Shown here: one piece after another, positions 1 to 9,403 of the stretch
Numbering within the stretch: the stretch's first letter is position 1
Layout of the letters: the number at the start of each line of letters is the position of its first letter
From: an uncultured Acholeplasmataceae bacterium
GTDB lineage: Bacteria > Bacillota_I > Bacilli_A > Acholeplasmatales > Acholeplasmataceae
Length of the DNA stretch: 64,000 bases
Assembly: GCA_927441705.1 (NCBI GenBank)
Contig: CAKMKH010000043.1
Coordinates: 1 to 64,000 of the forward strand
Reading direction: 5' to 3'
Notes under the pieces: model-generated
The model's input: only the letters and a program-made list of their open reading frames with translations
Database searches by the model: none
Told to the model about the DNA's origin: nothing
Position numbers and translations under genes: made by a program

Positions 1-1
1 A

Positions 2-1048
2 AACAAGCCAAATAAAATAGCTTCAATCTGGCACTTGGCAACGATTGAACCAAGTTTTCTTGATGTGAAGGAAGTTTTAAATCCTAAGAAAAAGAAAAGA
101 AAGATAGATGAAAAAACTACCATTAAATCTCACGACTTCGATACCTTAACAAGAAGATTTGAATCGTTTTTAGGACCAATTTATTCCAAAAATGGAATTG
201 AGTCTGGAATTGAACGTATTGATATTATCAAACCACCCTATGGAGAAAAAGAATTTAACACTATCAATGAACAGATGTTGATCTATTCTAAAGATCGTGA
301 AAGTGTTAAAGAAAAATGGAATGCTATAGTCACCAAAGCACATAAACATGAAATCTTGGAAGTCAGTGAAGTTCCACCAAAAGTGTGGCCATTCGAAATT
401 TTTGTTGTTGATTTACTCCGTTTCTTAGTTGGTACAATCTTCTTTGGAGTAATCGCTTATTTCTTATTTCCAATCTTGTTGGATAAAATTATTGGTCGAT
501 ATTTTGCTGGGTTTTTAGGGCTGTTGTACTTGATCTTCTTGATACGTGAGTTACCCAAAGTCTTAAGTAATCTAACTCCAAAAAAATCCATCCATTCTCT
601 TGGCAGTATTTTACTAAACACATTAAAAGATATTGAGAAAATTATTTCACCAAAAGCTATAGTTATAACTAAACGCAGTGTCATCACTAGGAAAATTGAA
701 TGTAGTATTTCAAAAGGAACCCGACGTGATAAAATGGTATTCGCTTCTGCTATTAGTGAGCTGCTGACACAAATAGATAATCCGAGATACGTAATCATTA
801 AAAAACGCAAATTCTTTAAAAAAGTTTATTATAACTATTGGGCATCATATTCTATACCCAAAGACATAGCCGCAAAAAAAGATTATGTTGAACTATTTGC
901 CAAGAAATTATCATTTCTAAAAGGACGATATACTGTCGTATATACGCGTAGTGTCGAAGGGCGTCAGGAATTGATTAAATGCAAACAAAAATCAAGACTA
1001 TCTAGACATCTCATTCGAATCAAGAGCAATCGTGTTGTCAAAACATGA
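2..1048 (+). CDS. C-terminal part of a helicase-family protein with a membrane insertion (partial at left edge)
   Basis: The reading frame is open to the first base of the window. A TTG at 35 can be read as a start, but no ribosome-binding site precedes it, so the gene probably begins outside. The stretch with SIWHLATIEP, the R-R-F/S-F-x-G region and the final third (DNPRYVI, then YTRSVEGRQELIKC) resemble the C-terminal domain that follows the helicase core in a Firmicutes DEAD/DEAH-box helicase family. This is recalled similarity, not a search result. Two hydrophobic segments near residues 125-150 and 155-175 would place part of it in the membrane, which is odd for a helicase. The gene ends at a strong terminator and faces the next gene head-on. 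Confidence 0.5.
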   Translation, partial: NKPNKIASIWHLATIEPSFLDVKEVLNPKKKKRKIDEKTTIKSHDFDTLTRRFESFLGPIYSKNGIESGIERIDIIKPPYGEKEFNTINEQMLIYSKDRESVKEKWNAIVTKAHKHEILEVSEVPPKVWPFEIFVVDLLRFLVGTIFFGVIAYFLFPILLDKIIGRYFAGFLGLLYLIFLIRELPKVLSNLTPKKSIHSLGSILLNTLKDIEKIISPKAIVITKRSVITRKIECSISKGTRRDKMVFASAISELLTQIDNPRYVIIKKRKFFKKVYYNYWASYSIPKDIAAKKDYVELFAKKLSFLKGRYTVVYTRSVEGRQELIKCKQKSRLSRHLIRIKSNRVVKT

Positions 1049-1050
1049 AA

Positions 1051-1080
1051 AACAGCCCAACATTATGGGCTGTTTTTTCC
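1051..1080. terminator. Bidirectional terminator between convergent genes
   Basis: An 8-bp stem AACAGCCC/GGGCTGTT (1051-1058 and 1067-1074) is followed by a T run on the plus strand and preceded by an A run that serves the minus strand. It sits exactly between the two gene ends. Confidence 0.85.
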
Positions 1081-1808
1081 TATTTATTTCGTTGGAACAA
1101 AGATTTTTTATGTCTTTTTTTTTGATGTTTCTTATACTCTTTTTCAGATAAACATCTTTGTTCCCACTGAGAAATCACATCTTCAATTGAGACTCCATAA
1201 AAATCACTCATTGCTTGCAGTTCTTCATCAGTAAGTTGAGGTTTTAAAAACATCTCTTGATACATTGCATCTAATTGATCAAATTGAACCTGCTTATTGG
1301 CCTCTATTTCTTGTTTCTTGAGAGTTTGTTCAACTTGCTTACGTTTTTGTTTGGTTGTATTCGTGTGTTGATCTTTTATTTCGTTTGTTATATCTGTATT
1401 TTTTCGTCCGTAATCACTGTTTGATGTTTCATCCATCGATAAAATATCACTTTTTCTCTTATGCTTTTTATTGTCCAATGTTTGTATATTGATTTTATCT
1501 AGCTGCTCTTGTACTTGTTTCGATTTCATACCCATCAATACTGCCAACTCATTTAATTCGGTTTTTGTGAGAGGTGTATCATCATCTGTATTTAAAGACG
1601 AGTAATATTCGCTTGCTATTTTTCCGTCAATTCCCGCCTTTTTTGCTTCTTCAAGCTTTTCCTTAAACTCTACAACAAAAAGATCTAGTTCCGAAAGATA
1701 TGTATCTAATTCCACATTGTCATCTTGATGTTCTTTTATAAGCTGTTTTTTAATTTTCTCTATTTCATCAAGTACTTCTTTCATATGATCATAAATTGTT
1801 TTAGCCAT
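1080..1808 (-). CDS. Unknown coiled-coil protein
   Basis: This predicted 242-residue soluble protein is rich in Lys, Glu and Gln. The N-terminal 60 residues have heptad-like hydrophobic spacing, and a low-complexity polar middle (about residues 115-170) follows. The C-terminal third reads like two short helical modules; the first (TDEELQAMSDFYGVSIEDV) could be a small helical or HTH-like fold. The ATG at 1808 is chosen because GGAGG lies 7 nt upstream; the longer TTG start would include that site. I do not recognise the family. It is a single gene between a terminator and the sensor gene, and no promoter stands out. Confidence 0.7.
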   Translation of the reverse strand: MAKTIYDHMKEVLDEIEKIKKQLIKEHQDDNVELDTYLSELDLFVVEFKEKLEEAKKAGIDGKIASEYYSSLNTDDDTPLTKTELNELAVLMGMKSKQVQEQLDKINIQTLDNKKHKRKSDILSMDETSNSDYGRKNTDITNEIKDQHTNTTKQKRKQVEQTLKKQEIEANKQVQFDQLDAMYQEMFLKPQLTDEELQAMSDFYGVSIEDVISQWEQRCLSEKEYKKHQKKRHKKSLFQRNK

Positions 1809-1963
1809 GTTTATTTCCTCCAAAATTTATAAATTCCATATGATTTTTATTAAGTTGGCATTGGATTAATTGATTATCTATTTACTTTATTATAACATGT
1901 TAATATTTTTATAAAATAAACAATGGGTATGCTATTGAGTGATTTATCTATATTTTTTCGATC

Positions 1964-4900
1964 CTATTTTAATACTTTTTCCAAAAATATATTCGCTATC
2001 TTTGGATCGAACTGGCTTCCAGAACACCTTTTTATCTCTGCAATGGCATCTTCTATAGGCATACCCTTACGATAAGGTCTATCCGCTGTCATTGCTTCAA
2101 ATGAGTCTGCAACATTAATAATTCTTGAGAATAACGGTATATCTTTACCTTTTAAGCCTTTTGGATATCCCCTTCCATCCCAACGCTCATGATGAGATAA
2201 TGCATACTCAGCTAAACCAGAATACTCATCTGCCGCTCTTAATATTTGATACCCTATTTGTGTATGTGTCTTAATAATGTCATACTCTTCATCAGTTAGT
2301 CTACTTGGTTTATTTAAGATTGCATCAGGAATTGAAATTTTACCGATATCATGATACATACCAGCAAGTTCTAGTATATCAATGTCTTCTTTATTTAGTC
2401 CAAGTTTAGTTCCAATTTGCTTACAAAGTAAACTTACTTTTTCTGAATGAATCTTTTCTTCTTTATATTTATCTGTTAATGTGTTTAAGATAGCCTTAAT
2501 TGCATGATTTCTGATACTTTCTCCAACAGTAATCTTATGACGATACAATTGTTTTTCGGCTCTACTTAATAGTTCGTCGAAATCATTATCATTGTCATTA
2601 AGGATTTCAAAGCCTATTGCAAGAGAGACTGGGATGTTTTCAATTTTGATATCTTGAGAAAGTAAAACTAATTTGTCCTTATAATCTTGAAGTTGTATAG
2701 CGTTCTTGTGTGGTGAAAGAATCGCAAATTCATCTCCATCAATTCTAGCAACAACTTCATATTGATCAAATACTTTCAAAAGTAGATTTGCAACTTGTTT
2801 AATTGCTTCATCACCTCGAAAATGCCCGTAAGCATCATTGATTATTTTTAATCCATTGATATCAATCATCATCAAACCAAGAGGGAAATCCTTATGTGAA
2901 TTAAACTTTTTGAAGGCATTAACAAAATAGCGACGATTGTGCAGATTCGTCAGATAGTCATGATTAGCAATATGGATATTTTCTTCTTCTATGATTCTTT
3001 TCTCGGTAATATCTTCTGCAATAACTACAAATTGATTTTCTATATATGGGTATGCAACAACTTTAAAATATTTCCCCAATGCTCTTGAATAGTCTGCAAT
3101 AACTACTGTTTTGTCTGATAGCACAACTTCTGCATACTTATTAATCCACATATCTTCAATATCAGGAAGAACATCAGTGGCTCTCTTACCTATAATTTCC
3201 TCTCTTTTAAGGCCTATCATGTTTTCGTAAGAATCATTTACACTTAAGAATTTATAGTCTATAGCTTTCCCATTATCATCGAAAATCAACTCTCTCAAGT
3301 TAAAACCAAGTGGCATTTCTTGAATCAGCGTACTCCATTGATTTTCGATTAATTGTTTTAACTCCTTTTGTTTTTTGAGCTCTGTAATATTTTGGGCTGC
3401 TCCTGAAAGTGATATAATCTGTCCTTGATCGTCATATTCTGCTTCTCCTCTAACCCACATCCATCCATTAGGTACATCATTTATGGCCATCTCTAATTCT
3501 AATTCGTACGGGATTCCTTTCGTACTGGTTAATTCGAGTGCATTCGATAATTGCTCCCAACTTTGTTTGGTGAATAATTTCATATGTTCTGTATATGGTG
3601 GGACTGGCTGAGTTGGATCAAATCCGTACATTTTATAAAGTTCTTCTGACCAAGTAACTTTATTAGTTTTAATATCTAATCGCCAGGTTCCAAGTTTAGC
3701 AATTTTTCGGGAATTTAATAAGTCTGTTTGGTCTTTTAAACGTTGTTTTTCAATTAAAACACGTTCTGTAATATCTTCTACAATGACAGCAAATTGTCCT
3801 TTTTTAGGTGAGTATGCTGATGTATTAAAATATTTACCAAGTTCCTTTGAATAGTTCTCAAACTGAATGGACTTTCCAGTTAATGCAACATCTCCATAAG
3901 CTTCAATCCAATATTCCTCTATTTCGGGCAGTACTTCTTTTGCTGTTTTACCAACAATATCTTCTCTTTTAAGTCCTGTCAAACGTTCAAAACTATTATT
4001 AACACTAATAAATCTATAATCAACGGGCTTTCCTTTATCATCACAAATTATTTCATGAAGTACAAGCCCTAATTGCATTTCGCTTGATAGTAGCCTATAT
4101 TGTTCTTCGCTTTGCATTAGTTTCTTATTTGTAATATTGATTTCTGTAATATCTCTAAATTCAACAACTCGAACTTCTTTTCCTTGATAAGGAAGATTTC
4201 TAGCCTCTAATTTTAAAGGATATATCTCATTGTTTTTTCGAATGCCAAAAGCTTCATATGGTTGTTCATATTTTGTAATAATTTTATTCATAACGAACTC
4301 TCTATAATCTGGAGCAATGAGTAACAAACCATTCATACCAATTAACTCTTCCATTTGGAAGCCTGTTATGTTAGATAAGCCTTGATTACAATCAAGAATA
4401 ACGCCTTGATCATGAACAGCAATTCCACCGAATGATGCATTATGTAATATTTTAAATCTTTGTTCACTTTCTCGTAAAGATTTGGCTAGATTATCTTTTT
4501 CGATGTTGAGATTATGAAGTACCTTGTTTTCATTAATTGAACTCTCTAATAATTTTAATTTTTCATTTTTATCATCATACTGTTGCTTTATTAAAGCTCT
4601 AGCGTCATTAATTTCTTGATTGTTAAGAAATTGCTGTCTGCTTGTTCTTTCAATATTATATACCCCGATTAATCCTATGGTATTGGCACACAAGAAAAAT
4701 ATGAGATTATAAAATAGAATTGATGTAAATTCTTTATATGTGATTAAATATGCAATCATATAGAAAAAAATAATTAGGCTTCCAGCAAAGGTTGCATAGA
4801 TAAATCTTAGCCTAATTAACAAATATCCTGAAAAAATGACAATGAATAATCCACCATAATAAACTATATTTTCTGGTATAAGTATTAACATATAAGCTAT

Positions 4901-5194
4901 ACCAGAACCACCAGCAAAAAAACTCAATGAAATAATGTACTGATTTAGCTTATAATAATGCTTTGTAAATGATATGATCATAGTTGTTAATAAAATAGGG
5001 ATAACAATAAAAAAACGTATGAGAATAAAGACAAATAGACTTTCGTTCAAGTAAAGTATATCTACTATAAAAAATAAAGCATAAAACAGAATGAACAATA
5101 AAAAAATACCTCTAATATATCCAAGATGTTTAAGTGTCTCAGAATCTAAATATAATTTTTCGTTTTCTTTGTTAAAATTCTTGTTTATATTCAT
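1964..5194 (-). CDS. Membrane sensor with four PAS domains, GGDEF and HD-GYP; likely c-di-GMP phosphodiesterase
   Basis: The 1076-residue protein has six or seven N-terminal membrane segments (to about residue 185), a coiled-coil linker and four PAS domains (about 246-355, 366-480, 495-610, 620-735). A GGDEF domain with motif DGDEF at 819-823 and an HD-GYP domain follow. HD-GYP residues are complete: the metal-binding HD is at 948-949 in HDIGK, and HHERWDGRGYP starts at 1001. The protein should therefore hydrolyse cyclic di-GMP, or sense and possibly make it through the GGDEF domain, whose first Gly is Asp. PAS 2 and PAS 4 are close copies. It stands alone, next to the accessory region. Such c-di-GMP enzymes are not expected in classical mycoplasmas. 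Confidence 0.9.
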   Translation of the reverse strand: MNINKNFNKENEKLYLDSETLKHLGYIRGIFLLFILFYALFFIVDILYLNESLFVFILIRFFIVIPILLTTMIISFTKHYYKLNQYIISLSFFAGGSGIAYMLILIPENIVYYGGLFIVIFSGYLLIRLRFIYATFAGSLIIFFYMIAYLITYKEFTSILFYNLIFFLCANTIGLIGVYNIERTSRQQFLNNQEINDARALIKQQYDDKNEKLKLLESSINENKVLHNLNIEKDNLAKSLRESEQRFKILHNASFGGIAVHDQGVILDCNQGLSNITGFQMEELIGMNGLLLIAPDYREFVMNKIITKYEQPYEAFGIRKNNEIYPLKLEARNLPYQGKEVRVVEFRDITEINITNKKLMQSEEQYRLLSSEMQLGLVLHEIICDDKGKPVDYRFISVNNSFERLTGLKREDIVGKTAKEVLPEIEEYWIEAYGDVALTGKSIQFENYSKELGKYFNTSAYSPKKGQFAVIVEDITERVLIEKQRLKDQTDLLNSRKIAKLGTWRLDIKTNKVTWSEELYKMYGFDPTQPVPPYTEHMKLFTKQSWEQLSNALELTSTKGIPYELELEMAINDVPNGWMWVRGEAEYDDQGQIISLSGAAQNITELKKQKELKQLIENQWSTLIQEMPLGFNLRELIFDDNGKAIDYKFLSVNDSYENMIGLKREEIIGKRATDVLPDIEDMWINKYAEVVLSDKTVVIADYSRALGKYFKVVAYPYIENQFVVIAEDITEKRIIEEENIHIANHDYLTNLHNRRYFVNAFKKFNSHKDFPLGLMMIDINGLKIINDAYGHFRGDEAIKQVANLLLKVFDQYEVVARIDGDEFAILSPHKNAIQLQDYKDKLVLLSQDIKIENIPVSLAIGFEILNDNDNDFDELLSRAEKQLYRHKITVGESIRNHAIKAILNTLTDKYKEEKIHSEKVSLLCKQIGTKLGLNKEDIDILELAGMYHDIGKISIPDAILNKPSRLTDEEYDIIKTHTQIGYQILRAADEYSGLAEYALSHHERWDGRGYPKGLKGKDIPLFSRIINVADSFEAMTADRPYRKGMPIEDAIAEIKRCSGSQFDPKIANIFLEKVLK

Positions 5195-5765
5195 AATTTG
5201 CTCCTAAAAACTATTTTTACGTTTTGTAAAGGTTTAAATTAATGGCATTTTATGATTATTATGTTTATTCTACACCATATATATATCTAATTATACATAA
5301 TAAATTCAACTTTTCATATTTATTAAATGTTGTTGTTTAAAATTTATCTTTTTTATTAACTTTTATTTCTATAATGATCATAACCTGAGTAATTTTGAAT
5401 CTAATAGCCATGGTAGCTTTATAAAATCATGTTATTTCACGTGCTATTTTTAGCATCCCTTGGGAGTTACAGTTAGTAAATAGTATTTTTAAAGATCATA
5501 CTAATTTGATCATAAACATATACGAAAAGATTTCTAAAACCATGCATATCATGCCATGGGATGTGTTTATTACATTCTATTAGATTAACTGAAACTCTAT
5601 GTTTTGTTATCTCTTAGATTTGTGACAAATTAAACACAACAGTATCCACAATGAACTGACTATGATTAAAGTTAACAAATGTATTTCATATATGTTATAT
5701 TGTATGCCATAACAAAAAATTTGTTTGATGTTAGCTTGAGCAAAACTCTAAAAAATGATTGAATC
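5195..5765. other. 571-bp gap without a supported gene
   Basis: This is very AT-rich and holds no terminator I would trust. A 43-codon open stretch on the minus strand (about 5607-5738) encodes a hydrophobic peptide without a start codon and may be a decayed gene end. No tRNA-tail repeat is visible here, so the left boundary of the cassette region is not marked. Confidence 0.4.
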
Positions 5766-6584
5766 TCAATCACAATTAATATGCTTAATCGTATCTCTAT
5801 CATTCTTTGTTAGTTCAAAATCAAAAATATCAATGTTTTCAAATTGATGTTGTTTGTTGTGTGATTTAGGAATCACTACTAAACCTTCATTGACTTGATA
5901 ATTTAGAATGATTTGATTCCATGTTTTCTTATATGGTTTTGCTATTTCTATTAATATATCTTTTGTCTTAGCATCAAGCTTAGCAAACGATTGATATGCC
6001 TGAGGTATAATATCATTTGCTTTGCAAAAATCTATTAATGATTGTTGGTATTTGCCAGGATATGATTGGAATTGATTGAGTACAGGTTTAATTCTAGAAT
6101 GCTTAATCAAATAAGATAATTGGTTTTCATCGAAGTTTGATACTCCAATCGACTTTATATGACCTTTATCAATAAATGTTTCTAATATACGCCAAACTCG
6201 TAAGTTCTCTAAATTTGATTCAAGTGGAAAGTGAATCAAGTACAGATCAATATAACCCAAATCAAGTGCTTTAAGTGATTGTTCTACATGATATTGAACA
6301 AGTTCATTAGTTTCAGAAAATTCTTTATCCTGAGGGATTTTCGAAGTGATAAAAAATTCACTTCTATCAATATTAGATTCTTTAACTGCTTTCCCAATAA
6401 CCGCTTCATTGCGGTAATAAATAGCAGTATCTATTAGTCTATACCCTAATTCAATTGCAGAACATAGTTCTTTTGTATCATAAGTAATTTTGCCATTAAA
6501 ATTACCATTTTCTTTTCCAAAAGTATTCGTTCCTGTTCCTAACACGGGAATACTTAATCCATTATTCATTCTAAGGTACTTCAT
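5766..6584 (-). CDS. Aldo/keto reductase
   Basis: The 272-residue protein is an NAD(P)H-dependent carbonyl reductase of the AKR superfamily, acting in the cytoplasm. Visible hallmarks are the start LGTGTNTFG, the catalytic Asp and Tyr in LIDTAIYYRNE (about residues 48-58), the Lys in FITSKIP, the His in LYLIHFPLES, and the cofactor-binding end VVIPKSH. The length is normal for the family. The ATG follows AAAGGA. It is the only gene between the leftmost tRNA-tail repeat and the core, so it belongs to the accessory region. The substrate cannot be told from sequence. Confidence 0.9.
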   Translation of the reverse strand: MKYLRMNNGLSIPVLGTGTNTFGKENGNFNGKITYDTKELCSAIELGYRLIDTAIYYRNEAVIGKAVKESNIDRSEFFITSKIPQDKEFSETNELVQYHVEQSLKALDLGYIDLYLIHFPLESNLENLRVWRILETFIDKGHIKSIGVSNFDENQLSYLIKHSRIKPVLNQFQSYPGKYQQSLIDFCKANDIIPQAYQSFAKLDAKTKDILIEIAKPYKKTWNQIILNYQVNEGLVVIPKSHNKQHQFENIDIFDFELTKNDRDTIKHINCD

Positions 6585-6708
6585 ACGAACACATCCTTTT
6601 CTTAAGTCTATTATACCAGTAAACCAATCATTTTATAGGTTGCAATCATTTGTGATACCAGAAACTTCTAGGGTCTATTAGATAATCAATTACATATATA
6701 GGTATCAA

Positions 6709-6817
6709 GAAAAAAGCTCTTCCCATAGATGAGAAAAGCATTTCATATTATTATTGGTGATCCTTAAAGGTTAAGGACGTCTAAATAAACTAATCTATTA
6801 ATAACTGTCCTATATAA
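6709..6817 (-). repeat. tRNA-Glu tail/terminator repeat, copy E (most decayed)
   Basis: Read on the minus strand it has a tRNA-like end (TGGTGATCC as plus-strand text at 6755-6763), a spacer similar to that of the true tRNA-Glu, then the hairpin at 6716-6739 with a T tract. It matches 10 of the first 12 bases of the tRNA-Glu 3' end and diverges beyond. It separates the aldo/keto reductase from the exporter cassette and can still act as the terminator for 6828-7448. Confidence 0.65.
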
Positions 6818-6827
6818 AAATGAGGCC

Positions 6828-7448
6828 TTAAGCTAAAACTAATTTTTGCTTATATCTTTTAGTTTTAAATTTTCTAACTTCATATATGATTTTCATTACA
6901 AAATAAAACCCAAAAATAACAATATATAATATTAGATTGATGGTTTGTGTATAGTTTAAAATCAAATGAATGAATAACAATAAATAGATAATATATGCTG
7001 CAGATTGAATTAGATTCCAAGTTTTAACTTTCATCTTTTTTCTTATCTTTAAAAATGATGTGATAAATAAAGGAATCATTAAAGCAAAACTGATTAATCC
7101 AAACCACTCTAAAGATCTTGTTCCATCTAGACCTTGCAGTGTATAATTAAGTGCATGTGGTGAAATTACAATAAATCCTATAATAGAATATTCTCTTCTA
7201 AGCCCCATAAACTTAGCTTTAATTTTATGCTTTTTGTCGATTGCTCCTGTAATCATTACGATATAGAAAAAACTTAATCCTAAAAACCCCTGTATGAATG
7301 GCACAGTGATAGCTTTATCTTTAAAAATAAAAGCAAGTATGGATAGAATGACTGCAGCAATATAAATTTTTACATTATGCTTTCTAATAAATTTTCCAGC
7401 ATACATGGCCAAAATAGTCAATATAATCAAAAACGCAAGTACTATCAT
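6828..7448 (-). CDS. Ferric-reductase-like (MsrQ-type) membrane protein
   Basis: The 206-residue protein has six predicted membrane segments. His residues in SPHALNY and LLLFIHLIL, and the pattern W-N-L-I-Q-S-A-A-Y-I-I-Y, resemble the haem-binding helices of the ferric-reductase-like transmembrane family that includes MsrQ. If so it passes electrons across the membrane through haem, but its partner is unknown. It is the last gene of the exporter operon, directly downstream of the TetR gene, and ends before repeat copy E. The family assignment rests on pattern recall and is moderate. Confidence 0.55.
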   Translation of the reverse strand: MIVLAFLIILTILAMYAGKFIRKHNVKIYIAAVILSILAFIFKDKAITVPFIQGFLGLSFFYIVMITGAIDKKHKIKAKFMGLRREYSIIGFIVISPHALNYTLQGLDGTRSLEWFGLISFALMIPLFITSFLKIRKKMKVKTWNLIQSAAYIIYLLLFIHLILNYTQTINLILYIVIFGFYFVMKIIYEVRKFKTKRYKQKLVLA

Positions 7449-7463
7449 TAAATAATTCTCCTT

Positions 7464-8030
7464 TTAGATGTTTAATATGTTTAAATAACTTGATAAATAT
7501 TTTCTTTGTTCATTTTCATCTATTAGATGATATATCGGTTGTTCTTCCATAATTGCATATCTGAGCAATAGGCCAACAATGATTTCCGCAAAAGAAATTG
7601 AATCAACATTTAATTCATGATACAAAACATACTTAGATATAGTTTGTATCACTTGGTTATATATCATTCTTGTGAATCCGAGTTCTTGAGGTAATGTGTG
7701 TGCTAATGTTTCCCTAATAAGCATTTTTATTAGTTTTGTATGCTTAGATATCATCAACATTTTTTCATGCATAATCAAACGTATAAAATCTCGAAGATTT
7801 ATATTTATGTCAATCGATTTATTATCAACGATTGACACTCCTATAGCTTGTTTAATGGATTCCAAAAACAAATTATTCTTCGTTTGAAAATTACGAAATA
7901 ATGTCATCTCCGATACACCAGCTCTTTTAGATATCTCTAAAGTGGTTGCTAAATTATACCCTTTTTCTGAAAACACTTCTAAACTTGCCTCTAAAATTAA
8001 ATCTTTTTTCTCTTTCAAATCTCTCACCAT
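7464..8030 (-). CDS. TetR-family transcriptional regulator
   Basis: The 188-residue protein has an N-terminal TetR helix-turn-helix (about residues 8-55, with ATTLEISKRAGVSEMTLFRN as the recognition region). A helical ligand-binding C-terminal domain follows. It lies 5 nt downstream of the exporter gene in the same operon. It probably represses that operon by binding the palindrome at the exporter promoter (10840-10855). The inducing ligand is unknown but is likely a substrate of the exporter. Confidence 0.9.
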   Translation of the reverse strand: MVRDLKEKKDLILEASLEVFSEKGYNLATTLEISKRAGVSEMTLFRNFQTKNNLFLESIKQAIGVSIVDNKSIDININLRDFIRLIMHEKMLMISKHTKLIKMLIRETLAHTLPQELGFTRMIYNQVIQTISKYVLYHELNVDSISFAEIIVGLLLRYAIMEEQPIYHLIDENEQRKYLSSYLNILNI

Positions 8031-8035
8031 CTTTC

Positions 8036-9400
8036 TTATGAAGCAGTTAAAGGTTCTAAGACCTTAACTTCTTTACTAAATGTGATTGCTAAAATTGTAG
8101 GTAAAACTACAATTGTTGATAGCAATGCTAATGATAAATTGACTAATGTCATTATACCAAAATTAGATAAAATCACGAAGTCTGAAAAGATGAGTGCACT
8201 AAATCCTCCCATAGTTGTCAAAGCAGACACAAGAATTGGATTTGCCATTCTTGATAATGTGTTTTTGATTGCTTCTTGTCTATTATCAGTCTTCAGTTTT
8301 TCTTCTTCAAAACGTTCTGTAATTAGTATGGTGAACTCTGTACCTATACCCATAATTAAAGCTCCTAGTGTAGCAGTTAGTGGAGTGTAACTAATACCGA
8401 ACAATGCCATAATACCACCACTCCATCCAACAATAATAATGATTGGAATTATAGGAAGAATTGCTCTATAAAAAGATCTATAGATAACGAGTAAGCTGAT
8501 AAATATAAGCGCTAATCCAATTAATGTAATTTCATATCGTCCCGTTGTTAATGCGTCCATCATTTCACTATCGATTACAGATTGTCCGGTAATCGATATT
8601 TTTGAATCTGTATTGATGAGATTGATATCTTTTTCTAGATTATTGATAAAACTACTAAATTGTTCATCACTCATCTCTACAATTGAAACATTAATCACTG
8701 TTTTTGTATAAGATTCATTAATAAACAATTTTCTCTGATCTAAAGGCATACCTTGCAGAGTAGTTTCATTAATCATTCCAAGATCTGTTAAACCCATCAT
8801 TTCTAGTAGACTAAGCAGTGATGATGTCTCGATAATGTTTTCCTCATATGTTGTTATAAATAGACTTTCAACGTCTTTAATAACTGCGAGATTCTCTAAA
8901 GATAATATATATGTATCTTCAATGATAATGGCGATTTGTTCTGTTGAACCAATAATATTTCTTAATTCCTTAATATCGGCTAAAGCTTCACTTTCTTGAG
9001 GCATAAAGTTTTCAAGATTTGTTTCTGCTTCTGCACTTTGATCAACATAGATACCAACAATAGCTAATAAGATGGCTAAACTTAAGATCACATATTTTAA
9101 TTTTAAAACAATGCCAACTAGATTTGAAACAAATATATTGGGTTTTACCTTTTTTGACTTCTTCTGTTTCTCTTCTTTAGGAAAATGTTTATCTCTAATG
9201 TACAAAAACGGAATAAAGATAAAAACTCCTATCATAAAAGCAATTACAATACCTAAAGTTAGCATTGCACCAAAATCATTAATCATTGGTACTTTAGATC
9301 GATATAGACTTAAGAGTCCAAGTCCAGTTGAAATCATTGCAATCATAACTGCTGGGACCATTTTTTTAATAGTCATTATTAATGCTTTATTATGTTTCAT
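8036..9400 (-). CDS. RND/MMPL-family exporter, C-terminal part
   Basis: The 454-residue product starts inside what is normally the first RND membrane bundle. It carries two membrane helices (equivalent to TM5-6), a cytoplasmic linker, TM7, an extracytoplasmic domain (about 125-275) and five more helices, with GIGTEFTILITERFEEE in the TM10 region. It continues the upstream ORF in the same frame: only TAA and one further codon (9401-9406) separate the end of the first half from this ATG. An own ribosome-binding site (GAGG) precedes the ATG, so it may be translated as a separate chain. Together the halves give about 928 residues, a normal MMPL exporter length. Confidence 0.85.
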   Translation of the reverse strand: MKHNKALIMTIKKMVPAVMIAMISTGLGLLSLYRSKVPMINDFGAMLTLGIVIAFMIGVFIFIPFLYIRDKHFPKEEKQKKSKKVKPNIFVSNLVGIVLKLKYVILSLAILLAIVGIYVDQSAEAETNLENFMPQESEALADIKELRNIIGSTEQIAIIIEDTYILSLENLAVIKDVESLFITTYEENIIETSSLLSLLEMMGLTDLGMINETTLQGMPLDQRKLFINESYTKTVINVSIVEMSDEQFSSFINNLEKDINLINTDSKISITGQSVIDSEMMDALTTGRYEITLIGLALIFISLLVIYRSFYRAILPIIPIIIIVGWSGGIMALFGISYTPLTATLGALIMGIGTEFTILITERFEEEKLKTDNRQEAIKNTLSRMANPILVSALTTMGGFSALIFSDFVILSNFGIMTLVNLSLALLSTIVVLPTILAITFSKEVKVLEPLTAS

Positions 9401-9403
9401 GAC

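Noticed and set aside
5607-5738. A 43-codon hydrophobic frame on the minus strand in the 5.2-5.8 kb gap
   Set aside because: It has no start codon or ribosome-binding site, and its length is within chance for such DNA. I recorded it only as a possible gene scrap.
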